64,000 nt of DNA from assembly GCF_052857255.1 (NCBI RefSeq), contig NW_027526500.1, forward strand, positions 434,001 through 498,000. Reading direction: 5' to 3'. Positions within the stretch are counted from its first letter, which is position 1. Each line of letters begins with the position of its first letter. The position numbers were made by a program, and so were the translations under genes. The DNA comes from Amblyomma americanum (taxonomy: Eukaryota; Arthropoda; Arachnida; Ixodida; Ixodidae). The notes beneath the pieces are model-generated. The model was not told where the DNA came from, did not search any database, and worked only from the letters and a program-made list of their open reading frames with translations. Below are positions 22,121 through 34,800 of this stretch, piece after piece.

Positions 22121-25100
22121 TAGCTTGTTTCGGTCTAAAACAGCTTGTTTCGCTGTATTAAGCAAGAATACATGCTTTTAGCGCAGTTTTAAGAGAAAAA
22201 GTTTTGACGCGTATCAGAGGAACACTTGTAAAACGGATGTGTTCAGATTTAGCTCGTTTCGGTCTAAAACAGCTTGTTTCGTTGTATTAAGCACGAATAC
22301 ATGCTTTACGCGCAGTTATAGAAGAAAAAGTTTTGACGCGTATCAGAGACAATTGTAAAACCGATGTGTTGTGATTTAGCTCGTTTCGGTCCAAAACAGC
22401 TTGTTTCGTTGTATTAAGCAAGAATACATGCTTTTCGCGCAGTTATAAGAGAAAAAGTTGACGAGTATCACGTGGATACTTGTAAAACCGATGTGTTCAG
22501 ATTTAGCTCTTTTCGGTCAAAAACAGCTTGTTTCGTTGTATTAATCACGAATACATGCTTTTCGCGCAGTTAAAAGAGAAAAAGTTTTGACGAGTATCAC
22601 GTGGAACACTTGTAATACCGATGTGTTGTGATTTAGCTCGTTTCGGTCTAAAACAGCTTGTTTCGCTGTACTGAGCAAGAATACATGCTTTTCGCGCAGT
22701 TATAAGAGAAAAAGTTTTGACGAGTATCACGTGGAACACTTGTAGTACCGATGTGTTGTGATTTAGCTCGTTTCGGTCTAAAACAACTTGATTCGCTGTA
22801 TTAAGCAAGAATACATGCTTTTCGCGCAGTTATAAGAGAAAAAGTTTTGACGAGTATCACGTGGATACTTGTAAAACCGATGTGTTCAGATTTAGCTCGT
22901 TTCAGTCTAAAACAGCTTGTTTCGTTGTATTAAGCAAGAATACATGCTTTTCGCGCAGTTATAAGAGAAAAAGTTTTGACGCGTATTAGAGAGACACTTG
23001 TAAAACCGATGTGTTGTGATTAGCTCGTTTCGGTCTAAAACAGCTTGTTTCGTTGTATTAAGCAAGAATACATGCTTTTCGCGCAGTTATAAGAGAAAAA
23101 GTTTTGACGAGTATCACGTGGATACTTGTAAAACCGATGTGTTCAGATTTAGCTCGTTTCGGTCAAAAACAGCTTGTTTCGTTGTCTCGTTTCGGTCAAA
23201 AACAGCTTGTTTCGTTGTATTAAGCACGAATACATGCTTTTCGCGCAGTTAAAAGAGAAAAAGTTTTGACGAGTATCACGTGGAACACTTGTAATACCGA
23301 TGTGTTGTGATTTAGCTCGTTTCGGTCTAAAACAGCTTGTTTCGCTGTATTAAGCAAGAATACATGCTTTTCGCGCAGTTATAAAAGAAAAAGTTTTGAC
23401 GCGTATCAGAGGAACACTTGTAAAACCGCTGTGTTGTGATTTAGGTCATTTCGGTCTAAAACAGCTTGTTTCGCTGTATTAAGCAAGAATACATGCTTTT
23501 CGCGCAGTTATAAGAAAAAAAGTTTTGACGAGTATCACGTGGATACTTGTAAAACCGATGTGTTCAGATTTAGCTCGTTTCGGTCTAAAACAGCTTGTTT
23601 CGTTGTATTAAGCACGAATACATGCTTTTCGCGCAGTTATAAGAGAAAAAGTTTTGACGAGTATCACGTGGAACACTTGTAATACCGATGTGTTGTGATT
23701 TAGCTCGTTTCGGTCTAAAACAGCTTGATTCGCTGTATTAAGCAAGAATACATGCTTTTCGCGCAGTTATAAAAGAAAAAGTTTTGACGCGTATCAGAGG
23801 AACACTTGTAAAACCGATGTGTTGTGATTTAGCTCATTTCGGTCTAAAACAGCTTGTTTCGCTGTATTAAGCAAGAATACATGCTTTTCGCGCAGTTATA
23901 AGAGAAAAAGTTTTGACGAGTATCACGTGGATACTTGTAAAACCGATGTGTTCAGATTTAGCTCGTTTCGGTCTAAAACAGCTTGTTTCGTTGTATTAAG
24001 CAAGAATACATGCTTTTCGCGCAGTTATAAGAGAAAAAGTTTTGACGCGTATTAGAGAGACACTTGTAAAACCGATGTGTTGTGATTTAGCTCGTTTCGG
24101 TCTAAAACAGCTTGTTTCGTTGTATTAAGCAAGAATACATGCTTTTCGCGCAGTTATAAGAGAAAAAGTTTTGACGAGTATCACGTGGATACTTGTAAAA
24201 CCGATGTGTTCAGATTTAGCTCGTTTCGGTCAAAAACAGCCTGTTTCGTCGTATTAAGCACGAATACATGCTTTTCGCGCAGTTAAAAGAGAAAAGGTTT
24301 TGACGAGTATCACGTGGAACACTTGTAATACCGATGTGTTGTGATTTAGCTCGTTTCGGTCTAAAACAGCTTGTTTCGCTGTATTAAGCAAGAATACATG
24401 CTTTTCGCGCAGTTATAAGAGAAAAAGTTTTGACGCGTATTAGAGGAACACTTGTAAAACCGATGTGTTGTGATTTAGCTCATTTCGGTCTAAAACAGCT
24501 TGTTTCGCTGTATTAAGCAAGAATACATGCTTTTCGCGCAGTTATAAGAGAAAAAGTTTTGACGCGTATCAGAGGAACACTTGTAAAACCGATGTGTTGT
24601 GATTTAGCTCGTTTCGGTCTAAAACAGCTTGTTTCGCTGTATTAAGCAAGAATACATGCTTTTCGCGCAGTTATAAGAGAAAAAGCTTTGACGCGTATTA
24701 GAGAGACACTTGTAAAACCGATGTGTTGTGATTTAGCTCGTTTCGGTCTAAAACAGCTTGTTTCGTTGTATTAAGCAAGAATACATGCTTTTCGCGCAGT
24801 TATAAGAGAAAAAGTTTTGACGAGTATCACGTGGATACTTGTAAAACCGATGTGTTCAGATTTAGCTCGTTTCGGTCAAAAACAGCTTGTTTCGTCGTAT
24901 TAAGCACGAATACATGCTTTTCGCGCCGTTAAAAGAGAAAAAGTTTTGACGAGTATCACGTGGAACACTTGTAATACCGATGTGTTGTGATTTAGCTCGT
25001 TTCGGTCTAAAACAGCTTGTTTCGCTGTATTAAGCAAGAATACATGCTTTTCGCGCAGTTATAAGAGAAAAAGTTTTGACGCGTATTAGAGGAACACTTG

Positions 25101-25379
25101 TAAAACTGATGTGTTGTGATTTAGCTCATTTCGGTCTAAAACAGCTTGTTTCGCTGTATTAAGCAAGAATACATGCTTTTCGCGCAGTTATAAGAGAAAA
25201 AGTTTTGACGCGTATCAGAGGAACACTTGTAAAACCGATGTGTTGTGATTTAGCTCGTTTCGGTCTAAAACAGCTTGTTTCGCTGTATTAAGCAAGAATA
25301 CATGCTTTTCGCGCAGTTATAAGAGAAAAAGCTTTGACGCGGATCAGAGGAACACTTGTAAAACCGATGTGTTGTGATT
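22121..25379 (+). repeat. HOR block B10, complete 25-unit form
   Basis: It follows B1 unit for unit at an offset of 22,120 bp with the same 3,259 bp length, including the 33 bp expansion. Scattered differences (TTAATCACG near 22,542, TACTGAGC near 22,669, TTAGGTCATT near 23,442, GCGCCGTTAAAAG near 24,925) make it more diverged from B1 than B4 is. Confidence 0.85.
23153..23218 (+). repeat. 33 bp internal expansion (block B10)
   Basis: This is the same exact duplication as at 1033, displaced by 22,120 bp. The expansion is found only in the three complete 3,259 bp blocks; unit 9 of other blocks is either unexpanded (B5, B6, B11, B13, B14, B15) or fused into a hybrid. Confidence 0.95.
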
Positions 25380-27826
25380 TAGCTCGTTTCGGTCTAAAAC
25401 AGCTTGTTTCGCTGTATTAAGCAAGAATACATGCCTTTAGCGCAGTTTTAAGAGAAAAAGTTTTGACGCGTATCAGAGGAACACTTGTAAAACGGATGTG
25501 TTCAGATTTAGCTCGTTTCGGTCTAAAACAGCTTGTTTCGTTGTATTAAGCAAGAATACATGCTTTACGCGCAGTTATAGAAGAAAAAGTTTTGACGCGT
25601 ATCAGAGACAATTGTAAAACCGATGTGTTGTGATTTAGCTCGTTTCGGTCCAAAACAGCTTGTTTCGTTGTATTAAGCAAGAATACATGCTTTTCGCGCA
25701 GTTATAAGAGAAAAAGTTGAGTATCACGTGGATACTTGTAAAACCGATGTGTTCAGATTTAGCTCGTTTCGGTCAAAAACAGCTTGTTTCGTTGTATTAA
25801 GCACGAATACATGCTTTTCGCGCAGTTAAAAGAGAAAAAGTTTTGACGAGTATCACGTGGAACACTTGTAATACCGATGTGTTGTGATTTAGCTCGTTTC
25901 GGTCTAAAACAGCTTGTTTCGCTGTACTAAGCAAGAATACATGCTTTTCGCGCAGTTATAAGAGAAACAGTTTTGACGAATATCACGTGGAACACTTGTA
26001 GTACCGATGTGTTGTGATTTAGCTCGTTTCGGTCTAAAACAACTTGATTCGCTGTATTAAGCAAGAATACATGCTTTTCGTGCAGTTATAAGAGAAAAAG
26101 TTTTGACGAGTATCACGTGGATACTTGTAAAACCGATGTGTTCAGATTTAGCTCGTTTCAGTCTAAAACAGCTTGTTTCGTTGTATTAAGCAAGAATACA
26201 TGCTTTTCGCGCAGTTATAAGAGAAAAAGTTTTGACGCGTATTAGAGAGACACTTGTAAAACCGATGTGTTGTGATTAGCTCGTTTCGGTCTAAAACAGC
26301 TTGTTTCGTTGTATTAAGCAAGAATACATGCTTTTCGCGCAGTTATAAGAGAAAAAGTTTTGACGAGTATCACGTGGATACTTGTAAAACCGATGTGTTC
26401 AGATTTAGCTCGTTTCGGTCAAAAACAGCTTGTTTCGTTGTATTAAGCACGAATACATGCTTTTCGCGCAGTTAAAAGAGAAAAAGTTTTGACGAGTATC
26501 ACGTGGAACACTTGTAATACCGATGTGTTGTGATTTAGCTCGTTTCGGTCTAAAACAGCTTGTTTCGCTGTATTAAGCAAGAATACATGCTTTTCGCGCA
26601 GTTATAAAAGAAAAAGTTTTGACGCGTATCAGAGGAACACTTGTAAAACCGCTGTGTTGTGATTTAGCTCATTTCGGTCTAAAACAGCTTGTTTCGCTGT
26701 ATTAAGCAAGAATACATGCTTTTCGCGCAGTTATAAGAGAAAAAGTTTTGACGAGTATCACGTGGATACTTGTAAAACCGATGTGTTCAGATTTAGCTCG
26801 TTTCGGTCTAAAACAGCTTGTTTCGTTGTATTAAGCACGAATACATGCTTTTCGCGCAGTTATAAGAGAAAAAGTTTTGACGAGTATCACGTGGAACACT
26901 TGTAATACCGATGTGTTGTGATTTAGCTCGTTTCGGTCTAAAACAGCTTGATTCGCTGTATTAAGCAAGAATACATGCTTTTCGCGCAGTTATAAAAGAA
27001 AAAGTTTTGACGCGTATCAGAGGAACACTTGTAAAACCGATGTGTTGTGATTTAGCTCATTTCGGTCTAAAACAGCTTGTTTCGCTGTATTAAGCAAGAA
27101 TACATGCTTTTCGCGCAGTTATAAGAGAAAAAGTTTTGACGAGTATCACGTGGATACTTGTAAAACCGATGTGTTCAGATTTAGCTCGTTTCGGTCTAAA
27201 ACAGCTTGTTTCGTTGTATTAAGCAAGAATACATGCTTTTCGCGCAGTTATAAGAGAAAAAGTTTTGACGAGTATCACGTGGATACTTGTAAAACCGATG
27301 TGTTCAGATTTAGCTCGTTTCGGTCTAAAACAGCTTGTTTCGTTGTATTAAGCAAGAATACATGCTTTTCGCGCAGTTATAAGAGAAAAAGTTTTGACGA
27401 GTATCACGTGGATACTTGTAAAACCGATGTGTTCAGATTTAGCTCGTTTCGGTCAAAAACAGCTTGTTTCGTCGTATTAAGCACGAATACATGCTTTTCG
27501 CGCAGTTAAAAGAGAAAAAGTTTTGACGAGTATCACGTGGAACACTTGTAATACCGATGTGTTGTGATTTAGCTCGTTTCGGTCTAAAACAGCTTGTTTC
27601 GCTGTATTAAGCAAGAATACATGCTTTTCGCGCAGTTATAAGAGAAAAAGTTTTGACGCGTATTAGAGGAACACTTGTAAAACCGATGTGTTGTGATTTA
27701 GCTCATTTCGGTCTAAAACAGCTTGTTTCGCTGTATTAAGCAAGAATACATGCTTTTCGCGCAGTTATAAGAGAAAAAGTTTTGACGCGTATCAGAGGAA
27801 CACTTGTAAAACCGATGTGTTGTGTT
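25380..27826 (+). repeat. HOR block B11, 19-unit form
   Basis: Units 1-19 occur in order and 20-25 are missing. Unit 3 has a further 3 bp deletion (AAAAAGTTGAGTATC), unit 9 lacks the 33 bp expansion, and unit 15 has an E-box linker in place of its usual GACGCGTATTAGAGAGAC, giving three consecutive units ending CACGTGGATAC and GTTCAG at 27,130-27,510. The final unit has lost one A (TTGTGTTTAGC near 27,824). Confidence 0.7.
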
Positions 27827-29764
27827 TAGCTCGTTTCGGTCTAAAACAGCTTGTTTCGCTGTATTAAGCAAGAATACATGCTTTTAGCGCAGTTTTAAGA
27901 GAAAAAGTTTTGGCGCGTATCAGAGGAACACTTGTAAAACGGATGTGTTCAGATTTAGCTCGTTTCGGTCTAAAACATCTTGTTTCGTTGTATTAAGCAC
28001 GAATACATGCTTTTCGCGCAGTTATAAGAGAAAAAGTTTTGACGAGTATCACGTGGAACACTTGTAATACCGATGTGTTGTGATTTAGCTCCTTTCGGTC
28101 TAAAACAGCTTGATTCGCTGTATTAAGCAAGAATACATGCTTTTCGCGCAGTTATAAAAGAAAAAGTTTTGACGCGTATCAGAGGAACACTTGTAAAACC
28201 GATGTGTTGTGATTTAGCTCATTTCGGTCTAAAACAGCTTGTTTCGCTGTATTAAGCAAGAATACATGCTTTTCGCGCAGTTATAAGAGAAAAAGTTTTG
28301 ACGAGTATCACGTGGATACTTGTAAAACCGATGTGTTCAGATTTAGCTCGTTTCGGTCTAAAACAGCTTGTTTCGTTGTATTAAGCAAGAATACATGCTT
28401 TTCGCGCAGTTATAAGAGAAAAAGTTTTGACGCGTATTAGAGAGACACTTGTAAAACCGATGTGTTGTGATTTAGCTCGTTTCGGTCTAAAACAGCTTGT
28501 TTCGTTGTATTAAGCAAGAATACATGCTTTTCGCGCAGTTATAAGAGAAAAAGTTTTGACGAGTATCACGTGGATACTTGTAAAACCGATGTGTTCAGAT
28601 TTAGCTCGTTTCGGTCAAAAACAGCCTGTTTCGTCGTATTAAGCACGAATACATGCTTTTCGCGCAGTTAAAAGAGAAAAAGTTTTGACGAGTATCACGT
28701 GGAACACTTGTAATACCGATGTGTTGTGATTTAGCTCGTTTCGGTCTAAAACAGCTTGTTTCGCTGTATTAAGCAAGAATACATGCTTTTCGCGCAGTTA
28801 TAAGAGAAAAAGTTTTGACGCGTATTAGAGGAACACTTGTAAAACCGATGTGTTGTGATTTAGCTCATTTTGGTCTAAAACAGCTTGTTTCGCTGTATTA
28901 AGCAAGAATACATGCTTTTCGCGCAGTTATAAGAGAAAAAGTTTTGACGCGTATCAGAGGAACACTTGTAAAACCGATGTGTTGTGATTTAGCTCGTTTC
29001 GGTCTAAAACAGCTTGTTTCGCTGTATTAAGCAAGAATACATGCTTTTCGCGCAGTTATAAGAGAAAAAGCTTTGACGCGTATTAGAGAGACACTTGTAA
29101 AACCGATGTGTTGTGATTTAGCTCGTTTCGGTCTAAAACAGCTTGTTTCGTTGTATTAAGCAAGAATACATGCTTTTCGCGCAGTTATAAGAGAAAAAGT
29201 TTTGACGAGTATCACGTGGATACTTGTAAAACCGATGTGTTCAGATTTAGCTCGTTTCGGTCAAAAACAGCTTGTTTCGTCGTATTAAGCACGAATACAT
29301 GCTTTTCGCGCCGTTAAAAGAGAAAAAGTTTTGACGAGTATCACGTGGAACACTTGTAATACCGATGTGTTGTGATTTAGCTCGTTTCGGTCTAAAACAG
29401 CTTGTTTCGCTGTATTAAGCAAGAATACATGCTTTTCGCGCAGTTATAAGAGAAAAAGTTTTGACGCGTATTAGAGGAACACTTGTAAAACTGATGTGTT
29501 GTGATTTAGCTCATTTCGGTCTAAAACAGCTTGTTTCGCTGTATTAAGCAAGAATACATGCTTTTCGCGCAGTTATAAGAGAAAAAGTTTTGACGCGTAT
29601 CAGAGGAACACTTGTAAAACCGATGTGTTGTGATTTAGCTCGTTTCGGTCTAAAACAGCTTGTTTCGCTGTATTAAGCAAGAATACATGCTTTTCGCGCA
29701 GTTATAAGAGAAAAAGCTTTGACGCGGATCAGAGGAACACTTGTAAAACCGATGTGTTGTGATT
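27827..29764 (+). repeat. HOR block B12, 15-unit form
   Basis: Landmark unit 1 is followed directly by a unit 12 type (with ACATCTTGTTTCG) and then units 13-25 in order, so units 2-11 are missing. GCGCCGTTAAAAG near 29,310 matches the same variant of B10, pointing to a common recent source for the right half. Confidence 0.7.
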
Positions 29765-31824
29765 TAGCTCGTTTCGGTCTAAAACAGCTTGTTTCGCTGT
29801 ATTAAGCAAGAATACATGCCTTTAGCGCAGTTTTAAGAGAAAAAGTTTTGACGCGTATCAGAGGAACACTTGTAAAACGGATGTGTTCAGATTTAGCTCG
29901 TTTCGGTCTAAAACAGCTTGTTTCGTTGTATTAAGCACGAATACATGCTTTACGCGCAGTTATAGAAGAAAAAGTTTTGACGCGTATCAGAGACAATTGC
30001 AAAACCGATGTGTTGTGATTTAGCTCGTTTCGGTCCAAAACAGCTTGTTTCGTTGTATTAAGCAAGAATACATGCTTTTCGCGCAGTTATAAGAGAAAAA
30101 GTTGAGTATCACGTGGATACTTGTAAAACCGATGTGTTCAGATTTAGCTCGTTTCGGTCAAAAACAGCTTGTTTCGTTGTATTAAGCAAGAATACATGCT
30201 TTTCGCGCAGTTATAAGAGAAAAAGTTTTGACGAGTATCACGTGGATACTTGTAAAACCGATGTGTTCAGATTTAGCTCGTTTCGGTCAAAAACAGCTTG
30301 TTTCGTTGTATTAAGCACGAATACATGCTTTTCGCGCAGTTAAAAGAGAAAAAGTTTTGACGAGTATCACGTGGAACACTTGTAATACCGATGTGTTGTG
30401 ATTTAGCTCGTTTCGGTCTAAAACAGCTTGTTTCGCTGTATTAAGCAAGAATACATGCTTTTCGCGCAGTTATAAAAGAAAAAGTTTTGACGCGTATCAG
30501 AGGAACACTTGTAAAACCGCTGTGTTGTGATTTAGCTCATTTCGGTCTAAAACAGCTTGTTTCGCTGTATTAAGCAAGAATACATGCTTTTCGCGCAGTT
30601 ATAAGAGAAAAAGTTTTGACGAGTATCACGTGGATACTTGTAAAACCGATGTGTTCAGATTTAGCTCGTTTCGGTCTAAAACAGCTTGTTTCGTTGTATT
30701 AAGCACGAATACATGCTTTTCGCGCAGTTATAAGAGAAAAAGTTTTGACGAGTATCACGTGGAACACTTGTAATACCGATGTGTTGTGATTTAGCTCGTT
30801 TCGGTCTAAAACAGCTTGATTCGCTGTATTAAGCAAGAATACATGCTTTTCGCGCAGTTATAAAAGAAAAAGTTTTGACGCGTATCAGAGGAACACTTGT
30901 AAAACCGATGTGTTGTGATTTAGCTCATTTCGGTCTAAAACAGCTTGTTTCGCTGTATTAAGCAAGAATACATGCTTTTCGCGCAGTTATAAGAGAAAAA
31001 GTTTTGACGAGTATCACGTGGATACTTGTAAAACCGATGTGTTCAGATTTAGCTCGTTTCGGTCTAAAACAGCTTGTTTCGTTGTATTAAGCAAGAATAC
31101 ATGCTTTTCGCGCAGTTATAAGAGAAAAAGTTTTGACGCGTATTAGAGAGACACTTGTAAAACCGATGTGTTGTGATTTAGCTCGTTTCGGTCTAAAACA
31201 GCTTGTTTCGTTGTATTAAGCAAGAATACATGCTTTTCGCGCAGTTATAAGAGAAAAAGTTTTGACGAGTATCACGTGGATACTTGTAAAACCGATGTGT
31301 TCAGATTTAGCTCGTTTCGGTCAAAAACAGCTTGTTTCGTCGTATTAAGCACGAATACATGCTTTTCGCGCAGTTAAAAGAGAAAAAGTTTTGACGAGTA
31401 TCACGTGGAACACTTGTAATACCGATGTGTTGTGATTTAGCTCGTTTCGGTCTAAAACAGCTTGTTTCGCTGTATTAAGCAAGAATACATGCTTTTCGCG
31501 CAGTTATAAGAGAAAAAGTTTTGACGCGTATTAGAGGAACACTTGTAAAACCGATGTGTTGTGATTTAGCTCATTTCGGTCTAAAACAGCTTGTTTCGCT
31601 GTATTAAGCAAGAATACATGCTTTTCGCGCAGTTATAAGAGAAAAAGTTTTGACGCGTATCAGAGGAACACTTGTAAAACCGATGTGTTGTGATTTAGCT
31701 CGTTTCGGTCTAAAACAGCTTGTTTCGCTGTATTAAGCAAGAATACATGCTTTTCGCGCAGTTATAAGAGAAAAAGCTTTGACGCGTATCAGAGGAACAC
31801 TTGTAAAACCGATGTGTTGTGATT
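29765..31824 (+). repeat. HOR block B13, 16-unit form
   Basis: Units 1-3 (with the AAAAAGTTGAGTATC deletion as in B11) are followed by a 4/8 hybrid (GTCAAAAACAGC start, CACGTGGATAC end), units 9-19 and one end unit. Units 4-7 and 20-24 are missing. Confidence 0.65.
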
Positions 31825-34800
31825 TAGCTCGTTTCGGTCTAAAACAGCTTGTTTCGCTGTATTAAGCAAGAATACATGCTTTTAGCGCAGTTTTAAGAGA
31901 AAAAGTTTTGACGCGTATCAGAGGAACACTTGTAAAACGGATGTGTTCAGATTTAGCTCGTTTCGGTCTAAAACAGCTTGTTTCGTTGTATTAAGCACGA
32001 ATACATGATTTACGCGCAGTTATAGAAGAAAAAGTTTTGACGCGTATCAGAGACAATTGTAAAACCGATGTGTTGTGATTTAGCTCGTTTCGGTCCAAAA
32101 CAGCTTGTTTCGTTGTATTAAGCAAGAATACATGCTTTTCGCGCAGTTATAAGAGAAAAAGTTGACGAGTATCACGTGGATACTTGTAAAACCGATGTGT
32201 TCAGATTTAGCTCGTTTCGGTCAAAAACAGCTTGTTTCGTTGTATTAAGCACGAATACATGCTTTTCGCGCAGTTAAAAGAGAAAAAGTTTTGACGAGTA
32301 TCACGTGGAACACTTGTAATACCGATGTGTTGTGATTTAGCTCGTTTCGGTCTAAAACAGCTTGTTTCGCTGTACTAAGCAAGAATACATGCTTTTCGCG
32401 CAGTTATAAGAGAAAAAGTTTTGACGAGTATCACGTGGAACACTTGTAGTACCGATGTGTTGTGATTTAGCTCGTTTCGGTCTAAAACAACTTGATTCGC
32501 TGTATTAAGCAAGAATACATGCTTTTCGCGCAGTTATAAGAGAAAAAGTTTTGACGAGTATCACGTGGATACTTGTAAAACCGATGTGTTCAGATTTAGC
32601 TCGTTTCAGTCTAAAACAGCTTGTTTCGTTGTATTAAGCAAGAATACATGCTTTTCGCGCAGTTATTGGAGAAAAAGTTTTGACGCGTATTAGAGAGACA
32701 CTTGTAAAACCGATGTGTTGTGATTAGCTCGTTTCGGTCTAAAACAGCTTGTTTCGTTGTATTAAGCAAGAATACATGCTTTTCGCGCAGTTATAAGAGA
32801 AAAAGTTTTGACGAGTATCACGTGGATACTTGTAAAACCGATGTGTTCAGATTTAGCTCGTTTCGGTCAAAAACAGCTTGTTTCGTTGTATTAAGCACGA
32901 ATACATGCTTTTCGCGCAGTTAAAAGAGAAAAAGTTTTGACGAGTATCACGTGGAACACTTGTAATACCGATGTGTTGTGATTTAGCTCGTTTCGGTCTA
33001 AAACAGCTTGTTTCGCTGTATTAAGCAAGAATACATGCTTTTCGCGCAGTTATAAAAGAAAAAGTTTTGACGCGTATCAGAGGAACACTTGTAAAACCGA
33101 TGTGTTGTGATTTAGCTCATTTCGGTCTAAAACAACTTGTTTCGCTGTATTAAGCAAGAATACATGCTTTTCGCGCAGTTATAAGAAAAAGTTTTGACGA
33201 GTATCACGTGGATACTTGTAAAACCGATGTGTTCAGATTTAGCTCGTTTCGGTCTAAAACAGCTTGTTTCGTTGTATTAAGCAAGAATACATGCTTTTCG
33301 CGCAGTTATAAGAGAAAAAGTTTTGACGCGTATTAGAGAGACACTTGTAAAACCGATGTTTTGTGATTTAGCTCGTTTCGGTCTAAAACAGCTTGTTTCG
33401 TTGTATTAAGCAAGAATACATGCTTTTCGCGCAGTTATAAGAGAAAAAGTTTTGACGAGTATCACGTGGATACTTGTAAAACCGATGTGTTCAGATTTAG
33501 CTCGTTTCGGTCAAAAACAGCTTGTTTCGTTGTATTAAGCACGAATACATGCTTTTCGCGCAGTTAAAAGAGAAAAAGTTTTGACGAGTATCACGTGGAA
33601 CACTTGTAATACCGATGTGTTGTGATTTAGCTCGTTTCGGTCTAAAACAGCTTGTTTCGCTGTATTAAGCAAGAATACATGCTTTTCGCGCAGTTATAAG
33701 AGAAAAAGTTTTGACGAGTATCACGTGGAACACTTGTAGTACCGATGTGTTGTGATTTAGCTCGTTTCGGTTTAAAACAACTTGATTCGCTGTATTAAGC
33801 AAGAATACATGCTTTTCGCGCAGTTATAAAAGAAAAAGTTTTGACGCGTATCAGAGGAACACTTGTAAAACCGATATGTTGTGATTTAGCTCATTTTGGT
33901 CTAAAACAGCTTGTTTCGTTGTATTAAGCACGAATACATGCTTTTCGCGCAGTTAAAAGAGAAAAAGTTTTGACGAGTATCACGTGGAACACTTGTAATA
34001 CCGATGTGTTGTGATTTAGCTCGTTTCGGTCTAAAACAGCTTGTTTCGCTGTATTAAGCAAGAATACATGCTTTTCGCGCAGTTATAAAAGAAAAAGTTT
34101 TGACGCGTATCAGAGGAACACTTGTAAAACCGCTGTGTTGTGATTTAGCTCATTTCGGTCTAAAACAGCTTGTTTCGCTGTATTAAGCAAGAATACATGC
34201 TTTTCGCGCAGTTATAAGAGAAAAAGTTTTGACGAGTATCACGTGGATACTTGTAAAACCGATGTGTTCAGATTTAGCTCGTTTCGGTCTAAAACAGCTT
34301 GTTTCGTTGTATTAAGCACGAATACATGCTTTTCGCGCAGTTATAAGAGAAAAAGTTTTGACGAGTATCACGTGGAACACTTGTAATACCGATGTGTTGT
34401 GATTTAGCTCGTTTCGGTCTAAAACAGCTTGATTCGCTGTATTAAGCAAGAATACATGCTTTTCGCGCAGTTATAAAAGAAAAAGTTTTGACGCGTATCA
34501 GAGGAACACTTGTAAAACCGATGTGTTGTGATTTAGCTCATTTCGGTCTAAAACAGCTTGTTTCGCTGTATTAAGCAAGAATACATGCTTTTCGCGCAGT
34601 TATAAGAGAAAAAGTTTTGACGAGTATCACGTGGATACTTGTAAAACCGATGTGTTCAGATTTAGCTCGTTTCGGTCTAAAACAGCTTGTTTCGTTGTAT
34701 TAAGCAAGAATACATGCTTTTCGCGCAGTTATAAGAGAAAAAGTTTTGACGCGTATTAGAGAGACACTTGTAAAACCGATGTGTTGTGATTTAGCTCGTT

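Noticed and set aside
22545..22808. Open frame of 87 codons on the - strand
   Set aside because: It exists only because two point changes (TTAATCACG near 22,542 and TACTGAGC near 22,669) alter the repeat locally. The equivalent positions in other blocks are not open.
27150..27509. Open frame of 119 codons, and similar 66-82 codon frames at 896, 8413, 11672, 14250, 23016, 26272, 30113, 32720, 36333, 45617, 52569, 55147 and 60180 (+ strand)
   Set aside because: All are the same frame read through two or three satellite units. The frame survives because 129 bp is 43 codons, and it ends wherever a unit has GTTAAAAGAG (TAA), TTGTGATT (TGA) or a 130 bp linker. They start at arbitrary ATGs in the repeat, with no codon-level constraint or gene context.
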